A stretch of 23,385 bases of DNA from VBOC01 sp035635475 (GTDB lineage Bacteria > Bacteroidota > Ignavibacteria > UBA10030 > SZUA-254): NCBI GenBank assembly GCA_035635475.1, contig DASQAZ010000147.1, positions 1-23,385 on the forward strand, read 5' to 3'. How positions within the stretch are numbered: position 1 is the first letter of the stretch; every line of letters begins with the position of its first letter. The notes under the pieces are model-generated. The model was not told the DNA's origin and made no database searches. It worked only from the letters and a program-made list of their open reading frames with translations. Of the stretch, positions 1-6,513 are shown in pieces. Made by a program: the position numbers and the translations under genes.

Positions 1-368
1 TCGCTTTCCTCCAGCAACCCCGTTAGGTCGGCGGCCGGCCGAATTTCGAAAGGCCCTCCCCGCACCCCGGGGTGCTTCGACATCAATTGAATGGCATGGT
101 TCAGGTCGTTCGCCTCGAGCAGAAGGATTCCACCCAACTGCTCTTTCGTTTCGGCGAATGGACCATCGGTAATGATCACTCTGCCGTTCTGAAATCGCAG
201 CGTTGCGGCGTTACGAGGCGTATCGAGCGCTTCTCCGCCGACAAAGTGACGGTTCTTCCGGAGCATGTCGTCATAGGCGAAGCACTCATCCAAAAAGCTG
301 CCCCGTTCCTCTTCGGACATCGCTTCCCACTTCTTCTCATCCATGTACCCAAGGCATAGGTATTTCAT
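1..368 (-). CDS. DGPF/YCII-related domain protein (3' end outside window)
   Basis: This is the first 122 or so codons of a minus-strand gene that runs off the left edge. The ATG at 368 has an AGGAG Shine-Dalgarno about 7 bases upstream. The product starts MKYLCLGYMDEKKW and carries ITDGPFAETKEQLGG at about residues 66-80. That is the DGPF signature of the YCII-related family, which has a small ferredoxin-like fold. The C-terminal end (PFEIRPAADL) also fits. The biochemical role of DGPF proteins is not firmly known. Their genes are typical neighbours and targets of ECF42 sigma factors, as here. It is the last visible gene of the run starting at 2265, 27 bases after the VOC gene, and a second DGPF paralogue lies at 1840-2265. 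Family assignment is firm; function is unknown. Confidence 0.88.
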   Translation of the reverse strand, partial: MKYLCLGYMDEKKWEAMSEEERGSFLDECFAYDDMLRKNRHFVGGEALDTPRNAATLRFQNGRVIITDGPFAETKEQLGGILLLEANDLNHAIQLMSKHPGVRGGPFEIRPAADLTGLLEES

Positions 369-395
369 AATCTTCTCCTGATCAAAGTGGATTGA

Positions 396-890
396 CTACA
401 TTGCACTCTCGTAGGCTTGCTTCAGTTTCTTCAGGTCGATCTTTTTCATCTTGAGGAGCTCCTCCATGACTCTCTTCGGCTTCCGCGCATTCTTATCTTG
501 AAGGAGCTTCATCAAATCCCTCGGAACGATCTGCCACGACAAACCATACCTGTCTTTGAGCCAGCCGCACTGCTGCGCGTTCTCATCGCCGCCCTTGGAA
601 AGCTTTTCCCAATAATAGTCTATTTCTTTCTGCGTCGCGCAATTGACGACGAATGAAATCGCCTCGGTAAACTTAAAATGAGGCCCGCCGTTGAGCGCCG
701 TGAAATCTTGTCCTTCAAGCTGGAACGCCACAGTCATCACGGTCCCCTTCGGCATTCCTGACGCCTGGGACGCTGCTTCGTCGTAGCGCGTAATCTTCCC
801 CACTTTTGCTTTCTTAAAGATGGAGGCATAGAAATTCGCAGCTTCCTCGGCCTGATTATTGAACCATAAGAACGGGGTGATCTTTTGCAT
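396..890 (-). CDS. VOC-superfamily protein, PhnB / 3-dmu-9_3-mt type
   Basis: The 164-residue product begins MQKITPFLWFNNQAEEAANF and contains FTALNGGPHFKF followed by ISFVVNC. A central CGWLKDRYGLSWQIVP segment is typical of the PhnB-like branch of the vicinal oxygen chelate superfamily (Pfam 3-dmu-9_3-mt). Members have paired beta-alpha-beta-beta-beta modules and are often dimeric. The family name comes from an old methyltransferase annotation and should not be read as an activity. The C-terminus has a Lys-rich tail (about residues 135-164). The ATG at 890 has AAGGGA about 8 bases upstream. It sits 18 bases after the small membrane protein gene and 27 bases before the partial DGPF gene, so co-transcription is likely. 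The substrate is unknown. Confidence 0.85.
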   Translation of the reverse strand: MQKITPFLWFNNQAEEAANFYASIFKKAKVGKITRYDEAASQASGMPKGTVMTVAFQLEGQDFTALNGGPHFKFTEAISFVVNCATQKEIDYYWEKLSKGGDENAQQCGWLKDRYGLSWQIVPRDLMKLLQDKNARKPKRVMEELLKMKKIDLKKLKQAYESAM

Positions 891-908
891 GAGTGAGTCC
901 CTTGTCGT

Positions 909-1295
909 TTACCTGGTTTTCAATCTGCCGCCCAGCCACGTGCAGGGCAGCGCAGTGATGACAAGCGCAATCGGGTACCAATGTTGAGGAGACAGGTTCC
1001 ATGCCGTTACCATACCGATGGTGCCTGCCGCAATCCCGACGAACCCAAGTATGACGGCGTGACGCATCGGTCGATCGGGCGCCAATTTCGCGGTAACATA
1101 ACCGCCTCCAACAGTATACATGCAGCGATAGATGAGCGCGAACATGAGCATGAGCGGGGTGGTGGCAAGCGGTTCTGATTGCGGGGGAAGAATAGCAAGG
1201 GATTCGAGAACAAAATCTGTCCCGACGCTTAACAGGACTACCGTGATGAACCCTGCGAGGACAGCGATGATACTCTTGAATGTGTCCCTTTTCAT
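909..1295 (-). CDS. small four-helix membrane protein, function unknown
   Basis: The 128-residue product begins MKRDTFKSIIAVLAGFITVV and has four apparent hydrophobic segments (about residues 8-28, 46-66, 79-99 and 105-123), so it is probably an integral inner-membrane protein. Charged residues flank the helices (KRD at the N-terminus, RLKTR at the C-terminus). No enzymatic motif is visible. An upstream in-frame extension to 1433 exists but overlaps the DoxX-like gene and is Ser/Arg-rich and non-hydrophobic, so I took the ATG at 1295, 13 bases after that gene's stop. Its Shine-Dalgarno is weak (CGGAA), consistent with translation following on from the upstream gene. I do not recognise a named family. 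Confidence 0.75.
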   Translation of the reverse strand: MKRDTFKSIIAVLAGFITVVLLSVGTDFVLESLAILPPQSEPLATTPLMLMFALIYRCMYTVGGGYVTAKLAPDRPMRHAVILGFVGIAAGTIGMVTAWNLSPQHWYPIALVITALPCTWLGGRLKTR

Positions 1296-1308
1296 ATTTT
1301 TCCGGCCG

Positions 1309-1722
1309 TCACTGGAAGAGTGTTCGGAGCCGCGCATCTCGCAGATAAAGTCCACCCCAGAGGAGCACACCGACATAGATCGGGAACAACACAGTGCTGA
1401 AGAGCGGGGCGCCGACTCGGACCTGCGTGGCAACGGCGCCGCCCAGATATCCGGTCAGCAGGACGGCGCCGAGAATCGAAGTACGCGGAATACCATAGAT
1501 GACCAGACAGATGAGTTCGATAATCCCAAGGGGGACAGCAAGCTCCACGGGATATCCGAGTTGTTTGAATGCGTCCGCGACAGGTGCGATCGCCATCAAA
1601 TGGATCACGCTGTCGAAAAGCAGGAACAGGATTCCAAGGGCGCTGAGAATACGCCCCGTCCAGATCATTTTTTTTGAGCCTGGTTTCGTTTCTGATTGCA
1701 TTGTCACTGTTTCTTCCCCCAT
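1309..1722 (-). CDS. DoxX-like family integral membrane protein
   Basis: The 137-residue product has four hydrophobic helices (about 21-45, 60-79, 82-101 and 108-127). The sequence pattern WTGRILSALGILFLLFDSVI, then GIIELICLVIYGIPRTSILGA with GYLGGAVATQVR, is typical of DoxX-like (DoxX_2) membrane proteins. These occur commonly beside DGPF and VOC genes in ECF42 loci; a role in redox or small-molecule metabolism is often suggested but unproven. The start at 1722 lies two bases after the stop of the mini-ORF at 1724-1768 (TGACATG), suggesting translational coupling. An alternative ATG at 1701 has GGGGGAAG about 10 bases upstream and would drop the first seven residues. The family is clear; the exact start is uncertain. 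Confidence 0.82.
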   Translation of the reverse strand: MGEETVTMQSETKPGSKKMIWTGRILSALGILFLLFDSVIHLMAIAPVADAFKQLGYPVELAVPLGIIELICLVIYGIPRTSILGAVLLTGYLGGAVATQVRVGAPLFSTVLFPIYVGVLLWGGLYLRDARLRTLFQ

Positions 1723-1723
1723 G

Positions 1724-1768
1724 TCATTTCTTCTTAGTGTAGTTGAGATACGGATTCATCGTTGCCAT
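1724..1768 (-). CDS. 14-codon mini-ORF with strong RBS (leader peptide or VOC-gene remnant)
   Basis: Reading from the ATG at 1768 gives MATMNPYLNYTKKK followed by TGA. A strong AAGGAGA lies 8 bases upstream (1776-1782), better than those of most genes nearby, and the stop is two bases from the DoxX-like start. The first nine residues resemble the N-terminus of PhnB-like VOC proteins (M-x-x-x-NPYLNF), and the last six resemble the end of such proteins (...NYTKK). It could therefore be a VOC gene that lost its middle by in-frame deletion, kept because it couples translation to the DoxX-like gene. The resemblance is from memory of the family. The ORF and its RBS are seen directly. Confidence 0.45.
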   Translation of the reverse strand: MATMNPYLNYTKKK

Positions 1769-1809
1769 TGGCTTGTCTCCTTAAGAAAACTTATGATTGA
1801 TGTAGGTTT

Positions 1810-1835
1810 GACGATCTGCCCGGCTTCGCTGGACA
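1810..1835 (-). promoter_or_regulatory. possible second, weaker ECF42-type promoter
   Basis: On the minus strand TGTCCA (1830-1835) is followed after 16 bases by CGTC (1810-1813). This is one mismatch in the -35 and one base short in the spacer compared with the strong element at 2319-2345. It lies just after the stop of the DGPF gene and upstream of the mini-ORF and DoxX-like gene, so it could give internal transcription of the downstream genes. Chance occurrence is plausible. Confidence 0.28.
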
Positions 1836-1839
1836 GTGT

Positions 1840-2265
1840 TTATTTCTTCTTGCCGGCTATTTCCGAGCGCAAGCGCTCCTCGTCAGAACGGAGTTTGCCT
1901 GTCGGATCGACGGGTGCAAAATCTTCCGTCTCGAACACCTGACGGATATCCAGGGTGACGCCGGGACCGAACGGTGCTCGCTTCATCCAATCGATCGCTT
2001 CCTGCTTCGACTTGACCTTGATCAGCCAGAATCCGGCGATCAGCTCTTTCGATTCGGTGAAAGGGCCGTCGGTAACGGTAACCTTGCCTCCGCCGAACCG
2101 GAGGCGTGCACCCTTGGAGGACGGTTGCAGCCCTTCCCCGGCGAGCATTACTCCAGCTTTTGCCAGTTCCTCGTTGAACTTCCCCATCGCGCCGAGGAGC
2201 TGTTCGTCCGGAAGCTTGCCTGCCTCCGACTGCGCGTCTGCGGGCACTATGACCATGAATCGCAT
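1840..2265 (-). CDS. DGPF/YCII-related domain protein
   Basis: The 141-residue product begins MRFMVIVPADAQSEAGKLPD and contains KVTVTDGPFTESKELIAGFW at about residues 61-80, the DGPF hallmark of YCII-related proteins. It continues with AIDWMKRAPFGPG, which aligns with the end of the fold. The charged C-terminal tail (about 121-141) is longer than the core domain needs. The ATG at 2265 has AAGGAGA about 8 bases upstream. It is the first gene after the ECF42 sigma factor and stands 45 bases downstream of the start site expected for the ECF42-type promoter at 2319-2345. It is therefore the prime candidate target of that sigma factor. The molecular function of DGPF proteins remains unknown. Confidence 0.9.
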   Translation of the reverse strand: MRFMVIVPADAQSEAGKLPDEQLLGAMGKFNEELAKAGVMLAGEGLQPSSKGARLRFGGGKVTVTDGPFTESKELIAGFWLIKVKSKQEAIDWMKRAPFGPGVTLDIRQVFETEDFAPVDPTGKLRSDEERLRSEIAGKKK

Positions 2266-2318
2266 CGTCGTATCTCCTTATATTTGTTAAAATAAATGAA
2301 ATCGGGGTTCGATAGATA

Positions 2319-2345
2319 GTCGTTCGGCAGCGCCCAAAATCGACA
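2319..2345 (-). promoter_or_regulatory. ECF42-type promoter upstream of DGPF gene
   Basis: On the minus strand TGTCGA (2340-2345) and CGAC (2319-2322) are separated by exactly 17 bases. As I recall, published ECF42 work in Streptomyces venezuelae gave TGTCGA at -35 and CGA/TC at -10 as the target signature. The element lies between the ECF42 gene and the first DGPF gene, leaving a leader of about 45 bases. The sequence match is direct; use by this sigma factor is inferred. Confidence 0.7.
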
Positions 2346-2353
2346 GGACTATC

Positions 2354-3610
2354 TTATCGGCCTGCCAACTCACTCAAACGCCGCTCGAGAAACTTTCGTT
2401 CCGGCTCCTGCTGCGCGAGGTCGAGAGCTCTCGAATAGGCGGCTTTTGCTTCTTCCATTCTCCCGAGGCGTCTGCAGAGCTCCGCACGAGCCGAATGCGC
2501 CAGGTGATAATCAGCCAGATCCCCGCGCGCAAGGATGACGTCGATCAGCTCCAGGCCCGCGCCGGGGCCGTCGCGCATCGCCACCGCCACCGCCCGGTTC
2601 AATTCAACAACCGGCGATAGCTCCGACCTCAGAAGCAGATCATACAGTCGAACAATCCGATCCCAATCCGTCTCGGCACCCCTGGGTGCATCGGCGTGCA
2701 CTGCCGCGATCGCCGCCTGGAGCGTGTACCGGCCGACTCGGCGCGACGAGAGTGCTCGTTCCACCAGGGCCTTCCCTTCCGCGATCTGGCTCCGGTTCCA
2801 GAGCGATCGGTCCTGGTCATCCAAGAGAACCAGTTCGCCGGCCGGCGACGTGCGCGCAACGCGTCGCGATTCCTGCAGCAGCATCAATGCAAGGAGCCCA
2901 ATCACTTCCGGTTCAGGGAGCAATTCGATGAGCAGCCGGCCCAGGCGAATCGCCTCCCCCGAAAGATCGGCCCGCGTCAGCGAACTTCCCGAGGAGGCGG
3001 AGTATCCCTCGTTAAACACAAGGTAGATCACCTGCAGCACGGTGTCCAGGCGATCGGGCAGATCGGCCTGCGACGGGACTTGATACGGAATGCCCGCCCC
3101 GCGGATCTTCGCCTTCGCACGAACGATGCGCTGGGCCAGCGTGGGCGGAGCGGTGAGGAAGGCGCGCGCGATCTCCTCCGTCGTGAGGCCGCACACCTCC
3201 CGGAGCGTCAGTGCGATCCGGGCATCCGGCGGCAGTGCCGGGTGGCAGCACGTAAAAATCAGGCGCAGTTGATCGTCTTCGACGCTCTGATCGATCGGCT
3301 CCGAAGGGTCCCTGACATCTGCCTGGAATTCGTCGAGAACATCCCCCGGCGACGTCTCGAACCGCGAGCGCCGGCGCATGCCGTCGATCCCTTTGAAACG
3401 CCCCGTCGAAACAAGCCACGCCCGCGGATTGGCGGGCACGCCATCGCGGGGCCATTTTTCCATTGCCGCGGTGAAGGCATCGTGCAGCGCCTCCTCCGCA
3501 ATGTCGAAGTCGCCCAGCAGCCGGATGAGAGTGGCAAGAATGCGGCGCGACTCGGTGCGGTAGAGGGCATCGACGGACTTGCGCACGAGTTCGGCGGGGT
3601 TCTCAGTCAT
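2354..3610 (-). CDS. ECF42-group RNA polymerase sigma factor with C-terminal TPR-like domain
   Basis: This 418-residue protein has sigma region 2 at about residues 14-80 (LLGDFDIAEEALHDAF, then AWLVSTGRFKGIDGMRRR) and sigma region 4 at about 115-170 (LIFTCCHPALPPDARIALTL, then LTTEEIARAF). A long helical C-terminal half (about 185-418) follows, with YTLQAAIAAVHA and VVELNRAVAVA. This is the COG4941-type layout of the ECF42 group. ECF42 factors have no dedicated anti-sigma factor; the C-terminal TPR-like region is thought to be needed for activity. The usual length is about 400-420 residues, so this one appears intact. Downstream are the DGPF, DoxX-like and VOC genes expected of this group. 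The start at 3610 lacks a good Shine-Dalgarno, so its exact position is less certain. A sigma70-like promoter lies at 3676-3704. Confidence 0.93.
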   Translation of the reverse strand: MTENPAELVRKSVDALYRTESRRILATLIRLLGDFDIAEEALHDAFTAAMEKWPRDGVPANPRAWLVSTGRFKGIDGMRRRSRFETSPGDVLDEFQADVRDPSEPIDQSVEDDQLRLIFTCCHPALPPDARIALTLREVCGLTTEEIARAFLTAPPTLAQRIVRAKAKIRGAGIPYQVPSQADLPDRLDTVLQVIYLVFNEGYSASSGSSLTRADLSGEAIRLGRLLIELLPEPEVIGLLALMLLQESRRVARTSPAGELVLLDDQDRSLWNRSQIAEGKALVERALSSRRVGRYTLQAAIAAVHADAPRGAETDWDRIVRLYDLLLRSELSPVVELNRAVAVAMRDGPGAGLELIDVILARGDLADYHLAHSARAELCRRLGRMEEAKAAYSRALDLAQQEPERKFLERRLSELAGR

Positions 3611-3675
3611 CGGCGTGGGCGGCGACAGCTCGTTTTGCTCAAGAGAGTCGTAATGACAACAGCATCGCGACCCTC

Positions 3676-3704
3676 AATGTACTCAATGGGGCCGAGTAGG
3701 TCAA
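3676..3704 (-). promoter_or_regulatory. sigma70-like promoter for the ECF42 sigma gene
   Basis: Minus-strand TTGACC (3699-3704) and TACATT (3676-3681) are separated by 17 bases, 66 bases upstream of the ECF42 start codon. No TGTCGA-type element is seen here. This suggests housekeeping expression of the sigma gene rather than direct autoregulation. Confidence 0.45.
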
Positions 3705-3802
3705 CCCTGCGCCACCGGGCCTTTATAAACGGGAAACTTGCGTAAGACGGAAGGGAGGGAGCTCCGCACCGGGTCGTGCGGATTGCGTTGTGAGCGATCG
3801 AC

Positions 3803-3838
3803 CGGGATTTCGTCCCGCCATGTCCCGCACCGCGGGAC
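3803..3838 (-). terminator. tandem GC-rich hairpins after the GAF histidine kinase gene
   Basis: GTCCCGC-ACC-GCGGGAC (3822-3838) is a perfect 7-bp stem with a 3-base loop, and CGGGA-TTTCG-TCCCG (3803-3817) is a 5-bp stem beside it. They lie just past the stop of the kinase gene at 3851 on the minus strand. No T-run follows on that strand, so intrinsic termination is uncertain. The blocks GTCCCGC, GTCCCGC and GCGGGAC are spaced exactly 10 bases apart (3812, 3822, 3832), allowing alternative pairings. The rest of 3611-3850 shows no gene. Confidence 0.35.
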
Positions 3839-3850
3839 CGGCCGGGATCG

Positions 3851-5167
3851 TTAGGTCGCGACGGGGAGGGTAATGATGAACTTTGTTCCGCAGCCCGGCT
3901 GGGATTGTGCGATAATTTCCCCGTTGTGATTGCGGACGATTTTTCTGCAGACCGGCAATCCGAATCCGTGACCGTCCGGTTTCGTCGTGATGTTTTCGAC
4001 GAAGAGCTTTTCTTTCACCCGGGGATCGAGGCCGGGGCCGTTGTCGGCGACGATGAGATGCGCGGCGTTATTGATAAAATCGTACTTCGTCTCGAATGTA
4101 ATCGTCGCTTCGCCGTATGCCTCGACGGCATTGTTTGCCAGGTTCAGGAGCACCTGCTGGATCTGATCGACGTCGATATTTACCTCGGGCAAATCTTCCT
4201 CCAATGTAACGACGATCCGATCCTTCCGGAATTTCGGAAGCACTCTGATGAACGCCGCGAAGCTTTCGACGAACGTGTTCAATTGCACCGGCTTCATCTC
4301 CGAAGAAACGTTCGACCGGACAAGCAGGTTCTCCGAAAAATTGTGAATCTTTCGGACGCTGTCGATGATGTCCTTCAGGAATTTTTCCGTCGCAGGTGTA
4401 TCGCTCTTCTTCATTGAGCGCTGAAGCATTTGGGCCTGCAGGAGAATGACATTGAGAATGTTCTTGAGCTCATGGCTCACCTCGGCCGCCATCTCGCCCC
4501 GCAGCGCCATCCTCTCGGACCGGATGATATGCTCGTTCGCATCCCTCAATTCGTCATAGGTCTTTTTCAGGTCTTCATAGAGACGCGCATTCCGGATAGC
4601 GATCGCGGCCTGCCCTGCCAGAATATCGAAGAGCCGGAGGATGTCTTCCTTGTTGACCGCATGGAGAAACTGGCTGTCGACATAAATGACGCCGATGGTC
4701 TCCTCGTGGGTCTGCAGCGGAGCGCACATGATCGTCCGGAGCTCGAGATCGACGATGCTTTGGCGGCGCTCGAAACGCTCGTCGTTCAAAGCGTCCTCCG
4801 CGCAAACAGACTCCCCGGTCGCAAAGACATCCTGCAGAACGCTGTCGCTCACCTGGAACTTGCCTGGCGGAATCACGGTGCCCTTTTTGTCGCGTCCCAC
4901 GACATAATGCAGGCGGCGTGCGGTGTCGGCAAGCATGATGAATCCGCGATCGGCGCGTGTCGTGCGAATCGCGTGATCGATCACGAGTCCCAAAACGTCA
5001 GATAGTACGAGTGAGGTATTAATCTTCCGAATGACGCTCAGTACCGTTTCCAGATCGGGAAGGCTTCCCTCCTTGGCGCCGTGCGGCGCCGCCGGACGGT
5101 CGCTTCCCGCGCGCCCGCTTCCCGTCTTCACGATCTGATGCTGATTCAATAGCTCGTTCAATCTCAT
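3851..5167 (-). CDS. soluble GAF-domain sensor histidine kinase
   Basis: This 438-residue protein has a GAF domain at about residues 39-195 and a short helical linker. The HisKA dimerisation domain carries AAEVSHELKNILNVI with the phospho-acceptor at His232. The HATPase_c domain has an N box QVLLNLANNAVEA (about 338-350), a G1 box VADNGPGLD (373-381), an F/G2 region ENITTKPDGHGFGLPVCRKI and a final GCGTKFIITLP. No membrane segment or signal peptide is visible, so it should be cytoplasmic and sense a small ligand or partner through GAF. The ATG at 5167 overlaps the stop of the upstream TPR gene (ATGA), so the two are probably co-translated and may act together. No response regulator is adjacent; the activator at 8124-9545 is the nearest protein with a receiver-like domain. 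The ligand is unknown. Confidence 0.92.
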   Translation of the reverse strand: MRLNELLNQHQIVKTGSGRAGSDRPAAPHGAKEGSLPDLETVLSVIRKINTSLVLSDVLGLVIDHAIRTTRADRGFIMLADTARRLHYVVGRDKKGTVIPPGKFQVSDSVLQDVFATGESVCAEDALNDERFERRQSIVDLELRTIMCAPLQTHEETIGVIYVDSQFLHAVNKEDILRLFDILAGQAAIAIRNARLYEDLKKTYDELRDANEHIIRSERMALRGEMAAEVSHELKNILNVILLQAQMLQRSMKKSDTPATEKFLKDIIDSVRKIHNFSENLLVRSNVSSEMKPVQLNTFVESFAAFIRVLPKFRKDRIVVTLEEDLPEVNIDVDQIQQVLLNLANNAVEAYGEATITFETKYDFINNAAHLIVADNGPGLDPRVKEKLFVENITTKPDGHGFGLPVCRKIVRNHNGEIIAQSQPGCGTKFIITLPVAT

Positions 5168-6456
5168 GTGCTTTCCCGCCTGCTCAGGCTTGCCTGCGTG
5201 CGGACGACGTCGCTCCCCGCCCCGACGCTCTTGAAATACTTCAGGGCAGTCCGGAACGAAGCATCCGCGGCTTTTCGGCGCCGGCGCTGCCGGTGCATGA
5301 TGCCGATCTCATGATGCGTTTCGGCAAGATTCAATAGATTCGTGTGCTCTTCATTGATGAGCAGACTCGATTGAAAATACGTTTCCGCAAGATTGTATTC
5401 CTTCATCTCTCGAAATATCATCCCCTTGAGTTTATATCCATCGGCGATGCATAACCGGGAGTTTACCGCCGTGAAGTGCCCGAGGGCTTGATTGCAAAAC
5501 ACCAGCGCAAGAGGTCGGTCGTTCAAACGAAAATATGCGCTCGCCTTTCCGAGCTCCGATAATCCGATCAATCTGGGATTGTAGAGCTGTTGAGAGAAGA
5601 CGAGACTTTTATCGAACTCTCGGATCGCTTCCTGATAATTGCCCTTGGAATGATAGGACATGCCCATATTGTGCCGAAGCTCCGCTATTCTGGTCAGATC
5701 TCCGGCCTCCTGAAAGAAGGGGAGCGCCCGGCGGTAGTAGCTCAACGCCTCATCCCAGTTTCCTGCGATGTTTTTTACAATTCCGAGGTTCATCATCACG
5801 GTGCCGGTCATTGGTTTCTGCTTTGATCGCTCGAAGCGGCGGAGTGCTTTGGCAAACCACTGTTCCGCCTTCTTGATGTGTCCCTGTTCGGCATCGTTTG
5901 CGCCGAAAATGTTGTCGATTCTCGCGACCGCCACGGCGTTGTTCGACTTTAGGAATAATTGCCGGCTCGAATCGAGATCGTGCGCGGCCTGGACCCAACG
6001 GGCCTGAAGCGAATACACCTCGCCTCTGCGCAAGAGCGCCTCCGCCGCGTAGTCGGAATGATTCGCTTTCCGGCCATAACCGATAACCATGCCGTACATC
6101 TGTTCTGCTTTATCGAGTCGGCCGTGCTGCTTGAAGATATTACCGATACCGAGCAGCATTCCCTGATACTCATCATCGTTGAGGTTCTGCTTGCACAGGG
6201 TCATCAGATGGTCGTGAGACATGCCGCCGTTGAGTGACAGCTCCGGCTCCATCGTGCCCGGGGCGGCTTGACCGTTAATCTGATCCAGCACGCGCCTCTC
6301 CATCTTGTAACCGGATTTTTGGTCGGCGATAAACTTCGAGACGACCCTGGAGCCGCAATAATTCTTCACCAGAGAAAGAATATCCCCCTCGACGATTTCT
6401 TCTCTTTTTGTATTCATGTGTCGATTCACGCCTTTTCGCTTATCGTCCTTGTTCAT
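5164..6456 (-). CDS. TPR-repeat protein coupled to the GAF histidine kinase
   Basis: The 430-residue product has a polar N-terminal segment of about 80 residues with no recognised domain. A run of TPR units follows from about residue 95 to 425, for example GIGNIFKQHGRLDKAEQMYG, MNLGIVKNIAGNWDEALSYY, LRHNMGMSYHSKGNYQEAIR and HHEIGIMHRQRRRRKAADAS. Such repeats form a superhelical scaffold for protein binding. No signal peptide is seen, so it is probably cytoplasmic. Its stop overlaps the kinase start by four bases, suggesting a stoichiometric partner of that kinase. An extended -10 promoter lies 30 bases upstream. Two starts are possible, ATG at 6456 or ATG at 6417; neither has a strong Shine-Dalgarno. 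I kept the longer one because the promoter leaves room for a short leader. The specific function is unknown. Confidence 0.82.
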   Translation of the reverse strand: MNKDDKRKGVNRHMNTKREEIVEGDILSLVKNYCGSRVVSKFIADQKSGYKMERRVLDQINGQAAPGTMEPELSLNGGMSHDHLMTLCKQNLNDDEYQGMLLGIGNIFKQHGRLDKAEQMYGMVIGYGRKANHSDYAAEALLRRGEVYSLQARWVQAAHDLDSSRQLFLKSNNAVAVARIDNIFGANDAEQGHIKKAEQWFAKALRRFERSKQKPMTGTVMMNLGIVKNIAGNWDEALSYYRRALPFFQEAGDLTRIAELRHNMGMSYHSKGNYQEAIREFDKSLVFSQQLYNPRLIGLSELGKASAYFRLNDRPLALVFCNQALGHFTAVNSRLCIADGYKLKGMIFREMKEYNLAETYFQSSLLINEEHTNLLNLAETHHEIGIMHRQRRRRKAADASFRTALKYFKSVGAGSDVVRTQASLSRREST

Positions 6457-6485
6457 CAGTGCGCGATCAGTTAGTACGGGATTCG

Positions 6486-6494
6486 ATTATACCA
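6486..6494 (-). promoter_or_regulatory. extended -10 promoter for the TPR / histidine kinase operon
   Basis: The minus strand reads TGGTATAAT: a perfect TATAAT (6486-6491) preceded by the TGn of an extended -10 element. I see no good -35 at the right distance, which is normal for extended -10 promoters. The expected start site, near 6479, gives a leader of about 22 bases to the ATG at 6456. Confidence 0.55.
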
Positions 6495-6513
6495 GTCCTG
6501 CCGGAAGCGGCGC

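Noticed and set aside
2696..3745. 349-codon open frame on the plus strand
   Set aside because: It is antisense to the ECF42 sigma gene, is rich in Arg and Gln with no domain signature, and has no ribosome binding site.
4674..4679. TGTCGA within the GAF histidine kinase gene as another ECF42 promoter
   Set aside because: No CGAC/CGTC follows at the right distance, and it lies deep inside a coding region on the opposite strand; a chance hexamer.
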